64,000 bases of DNA from Zygnema cylindricum (lineage: Eukaryota; Streptophyta; Zygnematophyceae; Zygnematales; Zygnemataceae), in assembly GCA_037447655.1 (NCBI GenBank), contig JBBHKE010002987.1:184705-248704 (forward strand). The letters are read 5' to 3'. The notes beneath the pieces are model-generated. The model saw nothing but the letters and a program-made list of their open reading frames with translations, ran no database searches and was not told the DNA's origin. Shown one piece after another: positions 23,477-35,900 of the stretch. The position numbers and the translations under genes were made by a program. Position 1 is the stretch's first letter, and every line of letters begins with the position of its first letter.

Positions 23477-24544
23477 TGTAGAAATTAATGGTCCGTTTAA
23501 AGTATTTTCTAGGTCTAAATAGAAATATAGAAAGAAGCCGAGGCAGTCTACCTCTAACTTCTCTCTCCAACTCTCAAACTTGTCGCCGTCACTGAGAAAT
23601 TGGAGAGGAAGCTAGAGCCATGGCTACCTAGGCTCTCCAGAGGTTTACGAGAAATATATATATTAGTTTATTTACCGTTAGGGGTTTATTTACTAAAAGA
23701 ATATGTGATGTCCTCAGGATTTGATCCTGGTACCTGCCGGACGGTAAGCAATCGGTAGCCGGTAGCCTTAACCGTTAAGTCTAGACCTAGTGTTACATAC
23801 TATAGGGTTTGATATTTAATTAAACATTAATGCGTAGGATAGTTCATTTAACTGAAACAGTTTACGGGAGACATAGATCCAGTAATGTAAAAGTACGGAT
23901 TACGGTACGGATAAGAAACGAATAGCGCGCATTTATTTCTTTAGCGAAATGAATATCGCGCATGTATTTATTACGGCTATGATTAAATGTGAATTTAATC
24001 GAACGGCCGAAATTAACGCCGAGATCGCGGAAGAGGATTTCGGCGGTTTTTGGTCATCGCCACATCGGATGACACATGGCGGAATGACATTGGATTGCGG
24101 CATCTCCGAGGATTAAGGGAGCGAATCCGGATATACCACGTGTCGACATATAGGCCATGTCGTACAGTGTTCGTACAGAAAGTACACCGGCAGCTATACT
24201 TTTGTGTACGGAAGTGTAATCTGATTGGCTTCGTACATCAGTAGATAGAGTTTGTGGAGAGATATGACTTAGAAAAATTAGGAGATAGGACCCTCTCTCC
24301 CAGAGAGCTTCTGTACAAAATGTAAACTTTGACCCTCCATAACTTACTGGTTAGGGGAGCAAATTCAGAGATTCTTTTAGGTATTCACTCAGTGGAGTCT
24401 TCCGTTTACAAGGGTGATGGTGGTTAGAGTTATTGTCTGCCAGGGTAGCAGTTGTTCTTGCTGAAACACAAAGGGGTGAGGGTTATCCTAAAGGCTTCTT
24501 ACAAGATGTCCATTCTGAGGACTTATGGAGGTCTCACTGTTTCA
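23477..24544 (+). repeat. 3' LTR of copia A
   Basis: The LTR is 1068 bp and similar to the 5' LTR with scattered substitutions, indicating an insertion that is not recent. The antisense tRNA-like module lies at 23714-23781; its D-arm-like palindrome is clearer here (CTTAACGGTTAAG on the minus strand). Confidence 0.92.
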
Positions 24545-25319
24545 CTTGATGCATCGCGTATCGTAGAAACAACCGAATAACACTTGTCAAATGTTGCTAA
24601 AATGTGTACATTTGTACAAGTCCGAGAAGTTTAGTGACAAAAACTTGTCACAAGTTTTGTAATCGTCTACAACCGTCACATATTGTACCTACATCTACCA
24701 CCGTCATATTTGAAGCATAGTTGTTCATAGCCATTAGTGCGAACGTTTCAATCGCGACAAATAATACGTAACGAACTCATTGAACCTTTTGAACAAATCG
24801 TTAAAAATTGTTAATGAATTTCCTTCCGTACTATTCCGTACATGTAAAACAAAAAAATAAATCTACATATAGCGCAGTTTGTAAGTTTTCCGTTAAATGA
24901 GCGCTAAAATATTATAAATATTTAAATAAATATCACACTCCATGTTGGTATCGGAATTCCATCATCAACTGGTAGCGGAGAATGCGAATTTAGGCTACGC
25001 CACAAATGTCGCACAGCCGGGTTCGAAAGTCCGCAAGTGCAAATTTTTATCAAATTCCGTCTGTCTGAGCCTATCTGACAAGCACCCATGGTCGCCTTCT
25101 CTCTACCTTCTCCTCTCTACCTTCTCTCTCTATCTCTCAGACAGCACAAGACTGCAAAAAATTAAAGTTCACATGACTGCAAAAAAATAAAGTACTGACC
25201 ATGTACAAATGACATTTTTCACATTCAGCATTGCACTACATAAAAAAACAAAATATTAAAAAAATATCAATCATATTAATTTTTAAAAAATACATCTTTT
25301 TCATCTATCTCTACTCTAA

Positions 25320-27800
25320 ATCCTCTTCCCCTACATCAACGTCTATGATGTCTTCATCCAAACCCTCTTCCCCTACCTCCCATTCCTCTTCTTCCCATGC
25401 CATTATGTTCTCTTCATAACTAACATCCTTAGTCTTCTTTAACAGTCTGAGATTAGTGAAAACCCATACCAGATGATTAGCCCCTTTAGCCGTTAATCTA
25501 TTTTGTTAGAGTGTATATCGTCATATGTTGACGAATTCCGCTCATAGGAGCTGGCACTTGAGCATTGTGCAAGTATTTTTTACTGCAACCTTCTGCAAGA
25601 TAGGAGTGGCGGAGCCAAACTCTTGCCACCACTCACGGCCACTTTCACTCCCCTCCATTTTGAAGTATTCTTTTATCTGTCCAGAATCTTCCACCGCTGG
25701 GCATGGTTTGCTGCCCATATGCACGACTTTGATATTCTTGATTGATGGGGCTATGCGCCATCTTCACTCACCGTTGGCTTCGCTCGTCCATAGTGGATGC
25801 TCATGGGTATACTTTCTCCGATTGCCAGCCCCAAAAAGGGCGCAATCAAGGTAGGTAAAAACGGGGTAAACCTCCTCACATTCGGCCACCTTGCCTAATT
25901 CCCCCCACATTAACCCACCGTGTTTGAATCGACAAAGCTCACCTACTCTAACCTAAAACTCGGTTAAAATGGTAATTTAATCTTAGCTCCTCTCTATCCT
26001 CTTGAATTACGCTTCCTTACTCCCTCAATTTGTCATCAAACCTTAAACGCCTCCAACTCTTTTATATATTTACTTTCCTCCTCCTGCTGACCTTCCCATC
26101 GGAGGGTGTAATTCGCTTCTCACGGCGTAGCAGCCGCCGCCGGCAGCCAGGCGTTTTGCCGCATTCAGCAAAACGTGGGGTGGAGGTGAGAGAGTTAGGA
26201 GAGGATCGCGCCCACCCATCCGTGTATTGTGGCACCGGTGTCAGAAATAGTTTCCTCGTAACTCGCCATTTTCTTTCTTCGCCTTCGCTTTGGCCTCTAA
26301 TAGGAGATGATTTCTCATTGCACCACGGATTCGTAACTTGAAAGATCCACCTAAATCACCGGTCTTATTCACCGCTGCCTTGAAATATGGATCCTCTAAA
26401 AGTCAGAATGGCAATCCATTGGCGAAGAAAGCATTGGCCCAGGCTAAATCGACCTCTTTCTTATTATACCTATTAAATGCGTAATTTATTCTAATATGCA
26501 CACCTCGTACTTTGGTACTCAGAATCGGTTGAAAAATTGCAATTATGTGTCCTCCATTGGACTACAAAATTCAGGAAGCCTTTAAATAACTTTTAACTAA
26601 CCCACTTCAAGCCACAACCACTGCTGCCCAAGAGGGCAACTTGAAAGTTTGATTGCACTTTTGTGCAACCTGGACTCCCTTGAGTCCATAGCAAAAAGAA
26701 TCACTGAAAACGGCTAACCAGCCGATAAGTTATGAGCCGGCAAAAATGCCAATTTTATACAAATCTCTCTTAGAGAGAGGTGATTACCTACCAGATTTTC
26801 CTAAGTCCTAAACCCCTCTCACAACCCCTATCTACTGAAGTACGAACAAATTGCATGACTGTAAACTACAGAAAGGTACTACGGCTGATGTCCTTTCTGT
26901 ACGGCCTGTGTACGACAAGGCCACTAAGTGGAAGCGTGTCACCCTACCACTCGTCCGTATGTTCCCCGGAATTCCTGCGACCAAATGTTATCCCGCCACG
27001 TGGGGCCAGGTCATGCCACGTCTATAAACGCCAAAGTGACCGTTCCGCGATCTCGGCAGTGATGTATGCCGTCAGATTAAATCTGACATTAAATGTCGAC
27101 TGTTGAAAAAAATGTCCGATTCATTTGTTTAGTGCGAAATGACGTCCGCACTGAAACTTTAACTACTTCTATGTTCATTTGTTCACATTTTAGTTAATCG
27201 GTTATAAGACCATGAACAAGTTTAAATACGTATCAAACCCTATGTATCTTAACGGACTTCTACGAGTTAGAGCTAACAGCTACGCCGTACTCTACCGGTC
27301 GGAGGTTCGAGTCCTGTCGGACTCAACCTTTTGTTGAGAGTGACATAAGTCACTCTTTAGTCCTGCCTGTGGAACTAAGGCAGCCATGGCTCAACCACCC
27401 TCTCTATTGTTTAGTAACTAAAAGAGAGTATGGTGGCTAGAGAGAGGAGGTGGAGGCAGGCTGTCCGCCCTTTTTTTTTTCCTTTTTATACTGACATATT
27501 TAGACCAAGGAAATACCATATAAATCTAATAATTTCAACAAAAACTGCTGGTGAGATCATTCAAGTCGCACATTACACATTTTTGAGAGGAATTTGCAGA
27601 TTTATGGGTTTCCGATGCATTAAACTCCTCCTTCACCTCATCTGGACACATTGTGCAAGCTCTAATCATTGTATTCATGACCTCTCCAAAGAGTTGATTC
27701 CTGATCATCATTGCTTGGGCGTTTTATTTGAAGTTGCAATAAATATAGACGCATAATTGATTGGCCACAAGAATCCCACCGTTTGCAGCCTTCACGTACT
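25320..27800 (-). pseudogene. hAT transposase, broken and interrupted
   Basis: Reading the minus strand from right to left: a BED-finger-like start (GGEWEYVKAANGG, about 27785-27820), then after the solo LTR KKEVDLAWANAFFANGLPF and LEDPYFKAAV (about 26370-26480). A large internal part is missing. The C-terminal dimerisation region follows: REWWQEFGSATPILQKVAV (about 25590-25645), SSYERNSSTYDDIHS, then RLTAKGANHLVWVFTNLRL (25450-25510) and an acidic tail. Such WW, ER.SSTYD..HS and L..NLRL motifs are characteristic of plant hAT transposases. Frameshifts and stops make it inactive. Confidence 0.8.
26538..27540 (-). repeat. Solo LTR 1 (family E), inserted in the hAT transposase
   Basis: The 1003-bp LTR, read on the minus strand, starts TGTTGAAATT and ends ATTGCA. 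Flanks AAAAT and AAAAC suggest a 5-bp target duplication with one change. No internal sequence is attached. The antisense tRNA-like module, sense on the plus strand here, is at about 27265-27322 with B-box AGGTTCGAGTCCT (27303-27315). Confidence 0.88.
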
Positions 27801-28302
27801 CCCACTCCCCCCCTCGATTTCTGGGCACGATTGTTACTGTCAAAGTCTGGAAGAGAGGATAGTAAAAAGCTTGGGAGAGAAGAGGGAAGGATATAGGGAG
27901 GTGGCTTCCTTGCGGTTTCGTTTTCAATATTCCATGGCGGCTTCTTTCAAAAATATTTGAAGAAGACTCGCGTACAATTTTCAAACTTACCGCGCGAAAA
28001 TAGTGTGACGTTTCCAACCTCTCTTTTTTAAAATTGTCTGTACATTTTTGATTAAATCACGTACAAGTTCCGTGATATTTCTGTTCAGTTCACTGGACAG
28101 AAAGAATCAATAACTAAGACGTATCTTTTCCTTGAATTTCATACATTTTACGGAAAATATTGTACTTTTCTCGTAAATTGTCCGTTTAGTTTATTAGACA
28201 AAAATACATCGCGTTTTTTTGCGATTTTTTCAAAAGTCACGAACTATACGTTTGAATAAAAAAAAATGAAACAATCGCAGGTTTTGAACAACTATGATTT
28301 GA

Positions 28303-28979
28303 CGTAACGATTTCGTTTTCGAACATTCTGAAGAGTAGTATGGAAAATCTTCACTAAAAAACAAAGTAATAAGACTAAGTTACGCTCACATGGGAAAACT
28401 GTTGTTTTTGGAAGATTCATTTTCGTACATGCGTGCGCTCGCATGTTCACATACTTAGTAACCAAATGTAATATGGTGGTTCGAATGGATTTGTAGTTTG
28501 GGGGGTAATTGTACGGATGAATTTAAAGTGACGTAAATTACAAATTGAGTGACGCGAAGAACCGTACGAAAAATACGGAATACGAAATGGAAATGGACGG
28601 CGGATCGCTTCGCGATCCGATTTGAAATATTCGAAGTATTTGAAAAATGTACGCTGGCCGTACAAAACATAATGCGACAGGTGTACTTTATTTGCGACAG
28701 GCGCATTTATGACGAGGAACAAAATTGCGGTACGGACAATTTCGGATGGTTTGACGAGGTTTCGTCAAGTGGATTTTTATGACCACGCGGCGCGACATCA
28801 ACGGTGCCGAATAAGAGTCACGGACGGCGAACAAAGGCCGCCGCTATTTATCAAGAGTGGGGNNNNNNNNNNTAAAACACAACAAAAGGAGATTTTGAAC
28901 CTTTTTTTGCTTTTTTTATATATTGGCATGGTTTTATAACTTTAAAGGTAGCATGTTCAATGCAACGGAATTTTGAAAT
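28303..28979. other. Unassigned stretch with a 10-N gap
   Basis: 28500-28860 is CpG-rich with short open frames that I do not recognise. It contains the palindrome GCGGATCGCTTCGCGATCCG (about 28602-28621). The assembly gap is at 28863-28872. No gene is supported. Confidence 0.4.
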
Positions 28980-29620
28980 GTACATTGCGCCAAACAGCAG
29001 ATCGCGCTACGTCAAACAGCAGATCGCACGAAGCTCGGTGAAAGCGCAGGAAAGTCAAGTAGAAGTTTGATATAAATTTTAGTGGAACGCTCCACTAAAA
29101 TTTATATCAAAGTACTCCACTTGCTTATCAGTCTACAACAGTGTGCACAGCCTTGGGTTTGTGACCTGTACGGAAAAAAGTCACGCACAGGCTGGAAATG
29201 TGTAGTGGGTTTTTTTTTTGTACTCCGTGCACAAAAAATCTCAAAAACTTCCGACACGTGTGACAACATCTGACTATTCGTTCACCTCATGAAACTATAT
29301 TTAAAATCACCTCGCAAGGTGATTTTAAATATAGTTTGAAGATGAACTGAAAGGACGCGAAAGTGGCTCGAAGCACGCTAGACGACAAACTGCATCGCGC
29401 TAGACGACAAACCGCGTTACATGTAAAGTTTTAAGGCAACGTAACTTGTACGATGGAAATTTCAATATTTTGGTACGGTTATATATTTTTTTCGTTTTTT
29501 TCCAAGTTTTAGAGGAAAACAACACAAAATAACTTTAACTTTAGCACATGGGAAAGTGCCCTAAGTTCAATGTAACGCTTAGACGATTAATTTTCAATTT
29601 TGCAGCTAAAAGCTCACACC
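28980..29620. repeat. Unclassified repeat R, copy 1, with two perfect hairpins
   Basis: Perfect 21-bp stems with 4-base loops occur at about 29067-29112 (stem TTTGATATAAATTTTAGTGG..) and 29293-29338 (stem AAACTATATTTAAAATCACC..). Sequence right of the second hairpin (GAAGATGA, AGACGACAAA, AAGTTTTA.AGGAAAAC, GCACATGGG) matches 41575-41790. No coding capacity and no clear terminal repeats. Confidence 0.65.
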
Positions 29621-29940
29621 GTGGAGCTCAAGTAATGATAACAAGTGACTGTCTAAAACAATTTTATTTACATGTGGTCGCCGTAGTTTTGTTACCGTAA
29701 ACGCTCGCCGGCCGTGTGAATTGCTAATTTTATTATGACGGTCGACATTCGTAAGCGCGACAAAATTTCAAGCAGTTGAAACAATATTATGAAAGTCAAA
29801 GTTGTCCAACCGATTGACCGTCAAATTTATATTCAACAGTACTTTATCTGTACCAGTGTGTACCTCAAACGTACATTTTTAGACAAAATGACGTAAGTGA
29901 CTGTGCGCAACCAAAACAGTCACTTTCATGATCAATTCCC

Positions 29941-30442
29941 TATTATAAATATTTAAACAAATATCACACTCTGTGTTAACATTGGAACTCCATCATCACC
30001 TGGTAGCGGAGAATGCGAATAAAGGCTTCACCAAAAAGATGTCACACATCCGAGATAGAACATCCACAAGGGCAAACATTTATCAAATTCCGTCTGTGAG
30101 AGCCTATCTGACAAGCAACCAGGGAAAATAGTGTGACGTTTCCAACGTCTCTTTTCCTAAATATACATACATTTTTAATGAAATGACGTACAAGTTCCGT
30201 GATATTTGTGTTCAACTCACTGGACAGAATGTACCAATAACTACGAGGTATCATTTCCTCAAATTTCGTACATTTCCGTTTAAAAACGTACATTTATGGG
30301 AATATTATACTTTTCCTGTAAATTGTGCGTTTAGTTTACCAGACAAAAAGTACATCACGTTATTTTGCGATTTTTTCAAAAGTCACAAATTTTACATTTT
30401 AATCGAAAAAATTGAAAAAATCACATGATTTGAACAACTATG
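29941..30442. mobile_element. Internally deleted derivative of the hAT element
   Basis: 29941-30123 matches 24911-25089 and 30124-30442 matches 27996-28296, that is the two outer parts of the hAT element joined with the transposase region removed. The right end TGAACAACTATG and an adjacent ATTTGAAC 8-mer are preserved. The left terminus beyond 29941 is not recognisable. Confidence 0.8.
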
Positions 30443-30459
30443 ATTTGAACGGTTTTCCG

Positions 30460-31464
30460 TGCAATTATGTGTCATCCATTGGACTGTAGAATTCAGGAAG
30501 CCTTTAGATAACTTTTAACTAACCCACTTTTAGCCACAACCACTGCTGCCCAAGAGGAAAAATTGATAGTCTAACTGCACCCCTATGCAGCCTAGACTCC
30601 CCTGAGTGCGTAGCAAAAAGAATCACTGAAAACGGCCAACCAAGTGATAAGTTGTGAGGTGGCAAAAATGCCAATTTATACGAAACTCTCAAAGATAGAG
30701 GTGACTGTCTAAAAAGACGCTAAGTTCTAACCCCTCTCACAATACCTATCTACAGCAGTACGAACCAATGAAATAACTGTATTGTATAGAAAAGTACTAC
30801 GGTCGATGTCCTTTCTGTATGCACTGTGTACGACAAGGCCATTGAGTGGACGCGTTTCAACCTTCCATTCGTACATACGTTCCTCAAAATTCCTACGACC
30901 AAATGTAATCCCTCCACGTGGTGCCAGGTCATGCCACGTCCATAAACGCCAAAGTGACCATTCCAAGATCTCGCCTGCGATGTATGCCGTCGGATTAAAT
31001 CTGACATTGAATGTTAGCCATCGAAACAAATGACCGATTCATTTGTTTCGTGTGAAATGACGTTTGCACTAAATATTAACCAGTTCTATGTTCCTTTGTT
31101 TATAATTTAGTTAATCGGTTTCAATACCATTACACAGGTTAAACAAATATCAAACCCTATGTATCTTAACGGACTTCTGCGACAGACTGATTAGAGCTAA
31201 CGGCTACGTCGCGCTCTGCCAGTCGGAGGTTTGGGTTCTACCAGTCTCAACCTTTTGTTCAAAGTGACTTAAGTCACTCTATAGTCATGCTTAAGGAGCT
31301 GAGGCAGCCATGGCTCCACTACTCTCTCTCTCTCTTTTTCAATAACTACAACAAGTATAGGGGATAGAGAAAAGAGGTGGAGGCTTTTTGCAAGCGTTTT
31401 TCTTTCTTTTTCTAGTAAACTATTCAGACGTAGAAAATACTCTATAAATCTAGTGATTTCAACA
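30460..31464 (-). repeat. Solo LTR 2 (family E)
   Basis: The 1005-bp LTR is homologous to solo LTR 1 and in the same orientation. Flanks TTCCG (30455-30459) and TTCCC (31465-31469) match at 4 of 5 positions. The tRNA-like module at 31184-31247 includes a 6-bp closing helix AGACTG / CAGTCT. Confidence 0.88.
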
Positions 31465-31747
31465 TTCCCATTCCCTCCGTCGCACAAAATTTCTCATTAG
31501 AAGCCATGTGTCCTTATTAAAATGCGACACAAAAGTCTGATCTCCGTTTGGAGACAGCCGAACGAAAGGTAAGATTCTTAAACTCCTAAACGGGACCGTC
31601 AGTTGAAGAATTCGGCAATTGTACAAATCTCGCTCTCGGTACAGTGTACACCGCCTAAGCACCGAGGTCGTACGGAGAATTGTTAAAGGCCGTACATCAT
31701 AGTTGTCCAATTCGTATGGATTTTGACTTTTTTACTATTTCTACGTT
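31465..31747. other. Unassigned spacer
   Basis: Non-repetitive sequence between solo LTR 2 and element J, with no recognised gene. A minus-strand frame of 83 codons (31459-31710) has no known motif. Confidence 0.35.
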
Positions 31748-31853
31748 GTATTCGTTAGTGTTGGGTTTCGGGTAAATTCATATCGCGATATTTTCGATAT
31801 TCGATATATCGAATATCGATGGAGCAGAATCCTTGATCTATAGTACCGAGACC

Positions 31854-32903
31854 TGAAACTCTGAGACCTCCATAAGTCCTCAGAGTAGATAGCTTCCAAG
31901 AAGCCTCTAGGATAATCCTGACCCCTTTGTGTTCCAGCAAAAATAACTGCCACCCTGGCAGACAAAAAACCCTGACCACCTGCACCACTGTAAAGGCAAG
32001 ACTCCCCTGAGTCGGTAGCAAAAAGAATCTCTGAATTTGCTCCCCTGAGCAGTAAGTTATGGAGGGTCAAAGTTGACCTTTTGTACAGAAGCTCTCTGGG
32101 AGAGGGGGTCCTATCTTCTAATTTTTCTAAGTCCTATCTCTCTCACAGACTCTATCTACTGATGTACGGAACCAATCAGAATTGAGTTCCGTACGCAAAA
32201 GTACAGCTGCCGGTGTACTTTATGTACGGACATTGTACGACATGGCCAAAATGTCGACACATGTCAAATCCGGATTCAGTGCCATAATCTCCGGAGATTC
32301 CACAATCCAACGGAATTTCGCCACGCGTCATCCGATGTGGCGATGGCCACAAACCGCCGAAATCTTCCTCCGCGATCTCGGCGCTAATTCCGGCCGTCCG
32401 ATTAAATTCGGATTTAATCATAGCCGTAATAAATACATGCGCGGTATTTGTTTCATTTACGAAACAAATGCGCGGTACTGATTTATGTCCCTACCGTAAG
32501 TCGTACATCATATATTACTGGATCTATGTATCCCGTAATTCATTTCAGTTAAATGGTTTATCGCACGTATACATATTTAAATAAATATCAAACTATATAC
32601 TACGTAACACTACCGCTAGACTTAACGGCTAAGGCTACCGGCTATTTCTTGTGTGTCGGCCGGCTGGTACAAGGATCAAATCCTGCCGCCGGCACATACC
32701 TTTTAAATAAATAAATAAACCCTAAAATAAAATTCCCGTAAACCTCAGGATAGCCAAGGTAGCCATGGCTCTAGCTTCCTCTCCAATTTCTCAGTGACTG
32801 CGACAAGTTTGATAGTTGGAGAGCGAAGTTAGAGATAAACTGCCTCGACTTCTATATTTCTTTTCAGACCTAGAAAATACTAATAATACCATTAGTTTCT
32901 ACA
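31854..32903 (-). repeat. 3' LTR of copia B
   Basis: 1050 bp, TGTAGAAACT to TTTCA on the minus strand. tRNA-like module on the plus strand at 32619-32690, with D-arm-like CTTAACGGCTAAGG and B-box AGGATCAAATCCT (32672-32684). Confidence 0.93.
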
Positions 32904-32916
32904 CTCCCCTTATTTT

Positions 32917-35900
32917 CTAGTCAATCTTTAATTTCAGACCACACTTCTCCCTGCAAAAAATTAGCTTAGGGGAAGGCACAGGTTTGGTCATCATATCTGC
33001 TACCATTTCACTATCTGGTCTGTACTCTAAACTGATTATTTTGGTTTCTACTTTCTCTCTAACAAACCTGAGTGTGATGTCCATGTGTTTGGCTTTAAAA
33101 TGGTGTTTAGGATTGGCAGAAATAGCGATTGCTGCCTGATTATCACAAAATATTTTCTGCACACCACTCTTAAGGTGACCAAGCTCACCAAGCAAAGACT
33201 TGACCCACATCAATTCTTTTACAGCAGAGCAAGAGGCCATACACTCAGCCTCCATGGTGGACTGAGCAATAACCTTTTGTTGTTTGCTACTCCAACAGCA
33301 AGCCCCATCACCCACATATAATACATATCCAGAAGTACATCTCCTCATCGGAGCATCACCATAACTGGCATCACTCCAAGTAGTGATGTCAGTATTCTCC
33401 CCACCCAAATGCAACCATAGATCTCTAGTTCCTACCAAATATCTAAGGACTCTCTTAACTGCCTCCCAATCCTTCTTAGTGGGAGCATTTAGACTTCTAC
33501 TCAGCACTCCTACAGCTGCAGCTAAATCCGGCCGGGTACAATTCATAAAATAGATTAGACTTCCCACTACTTGCCTGTAAGGAATAGTCTGCATGAACTT
33601 CTGTTCATCAGGAGATAATTCCTCGTCTAAGACTATGACTCCTTCTTCCTCACTCCCCTCACTTCCCTTCTTCAACTCCATTGGAGTTGTACAACTATTA
33701 GCTTTATCCATTTGAAATTTTTCAAGCATGTTCCCTATTGCTTCCTTTTGAGTCAATCTTATAATTTTCCTTTTTCGGTCTCTCTCTACTTCAATTCCCA
33801 AAATATATCTTGCTTCTCTCATATCCATCATTTCAAATCTCCCCTTAATATCGGTTTTCAGTTTTTGTTAATTTTTTCCATTGATTTACTTAATACAAGC
33901 AAATCATCAACATAAATTGCAATAAATATCAAACCTTCCTCATCTTCGAAAACATAGATTGAGTGATTTGAGCTGATCCGAATTTTGCAGACCGGTAAGA
34001 AACTCATCAAGCTTCTTATTCCATTGTCGAGGTGCCTGTTTTAAACCATAAAGAGATTTAATCAGCCGGCATACCTTACTCTCCTCTCCTTCCTCCACAA
34101 AACCTTCGGGTTGTCGCATGAAGATCTCCTCTTCCAATTCTCCATGCAAAAAGGCTGTCTTGATGTCCATCTGATGCACTTCCATGTCTTCCGCCGCTGC
34201 TAAACTGAGAAGTATGCGGACGGAGGGAAATCTGACCACCGGGGCAAAGGTTTCCTCGTAGCAATTCCTTCCTTTTGTGTAAATCCCTTTGCCACTAATC
34301 TGGCCTTGTAGCGTTCGATTGTGTTATCTGGGTTCAGTTTTAATTTGAAAACCCACTTACAACCGATTGGTTTTCGGTTAGGTGGACAGTCCACCAGCTC
34401 CCAAGTATCGGCTACCATGATTGAAGCCATCTCCTCATTGATGGCTGTCTTCCACCGGTTTCTTTCTGGACAAGTCATTGTCTCTACATAAGTTTGAGGT
34501 TCATCTTGATGAGATAGTTTAGTTACCTTGTTATTAACCTGTTTTTCTTGCAGTCTTTTGCTACTTCTCCTCCCCCCCTCAAAGTCTGAGGCCGGAATAG
34601 ATGGTTCTCGTGGATTCTTTCGAACAAACTCGGCTTCTCCCCTATCCCTTGATTCCGAATCAATTTCCACCACGTCTTCCGCTTCGAGTAGAGTTGTCAC
34701 TGGAGTTTCCACAGCCGAGTCCTTTTCGATCTGATTTGTTCCTGCAAGAATGTCATCTTCTCTAAAACCTGGATAGTTAGGAAGCTCAAAGTCATCGGAA
34801 TTTTCTGACTCAAATCTGATTTTTACTGACTTCGTATATTTGAAGGGATCCACAGACTTTCCTTCATCCATAACTACTAGATGCTTTACTAAGATTATAT
34901 CTTCCCTTTTTAGATCATAAACTCTATATCCTTTAACATCTTCATCATATCCTAATAAGTATCCCGGTTTTCCTTTAGGATCTAGCTTCCAATTGGACCG
35001 ATCAGTATCTAGACTGAATACTTGACTGCCGAAAACCTTTAAGTGAGATATGTCTGGTTTCCGGCCTGTCCATCTCTCATAAGGTGTTTGATCTCTTATA
35101 GCTGAAGTAAGAACTCTATTCTTGAGGTAATTAGCACAGTTCATTGCTTCTGCCCAAAACCTTTTCCCTATCTTTTTATCTGACAACATACTTCTAGCAC
35201 TATCACTTAGTGTTCTATTTAACCTTTCAGCTACCCCATTCTGTTCCGGATTTTCTGGAACTGTCTTTTGGTGTTGAACCCCATCTTCCCTCAGAAAATC
35301 CACAAACTGGTTAGAAGTATACTCTCCACCATTGTCACTCCTTACTCTCTTGATTGGAGTTTCATGGAGTTTTTCGCTCCATGCTTTATATTGTCTAAAA
35401 CAATCCTCAGCTTCGAACTTGTTTTTCAAAAAATATACCCGGGAATACCGAGACCAATCATCAGTTATAGTCATCATAAATCTCTTCCCCCCCGGTGAGG
35501 GCACTTTAGCCGGTCCCCAAATATCTGTGTGTACTAGATCTAGAATATTTTCTCCCTTATAGGTGGCTGACTTAGGAAAGGGTAATCTGTGTGCTTTACC
35601 TTGAGCACATCCACTACAATCACTTATATCATCACTCTCACTGAACTGAATCCCTTCCACCACTCCCATCTTTTTCATCTCTCTTAACTTATCTAGATTC
35701 ACATGCCCAAGCCTCTTATGCCACATCATAATATCATGAACACCAGCATAATAAAGTTTCTTCTTTTCATTAATTAAGATCAGCCTAAACATCCCATGGC
35801 TACCTTTCTTTGCAATGAAATAGACATCATCCTCAAAACTAGCAGTAAAGACTCCTTCCCTAGTGCTAGTAAAAAAACCCTTATCATCTAATACTGATGT

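Larger units (their letters stand above)
18251..24544 (+). mobile_element. Ty1/copia retrotransposon A, structurally complete, mutated
   Basis: The element has two long LTRs and a perfect 5-bp target duplication CTTGA (18246-18250 and 24545-24549). LTRs begin TGTAGAAATT and end in CA. The primer-binding site GGTTATGGGCCCAG starts at 19351, and the polypurine tract AAAATAAGGGGAG ends at 23476. Domain order is gag, protease, integrase, reverse transcriptase, RNase H, which defines copia. Internal stops and a deletion in RT make it inactive. Confidence 0.95.
24716..28296 (-). mobile_element. hAT DNA transposon with terminal repeats and 8-bp target duplication
   Basis: Perfect 12-bp inverted ends CATAGTTGTTCA (24716-24727) and TGAACAACTATG (28285-28296). 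The flanking 8-mers ATTTGAAG and ATTTGACG match at 7 of 8 positions. The interior encodes a broken hAT transposase on the minus strand and is split by a solo LTR (26538-27540). Without that LTR the element is about 2.6 kb. Confidence 0.88.

Noticed and set aside
25010-25045. B-box-like GGGTTCGAAAGTCC as a tRNA or SINE
   Set aside because: It lies in the 3' part of the hAT element, and the second copy (about 30050-30070) does not preserve the motif.
26030-26341. 103-codon plus-strand ORF with a hydrophobic start
   Set aside because: It is antisense to the hAT transposase remnant, and the minus strand explains the sequence better.
28549-28939. Plus-strand ORFs crossing the N gap
   Set aside because: The frame across the N bases is meaningless, and the parts before the gap match no family.
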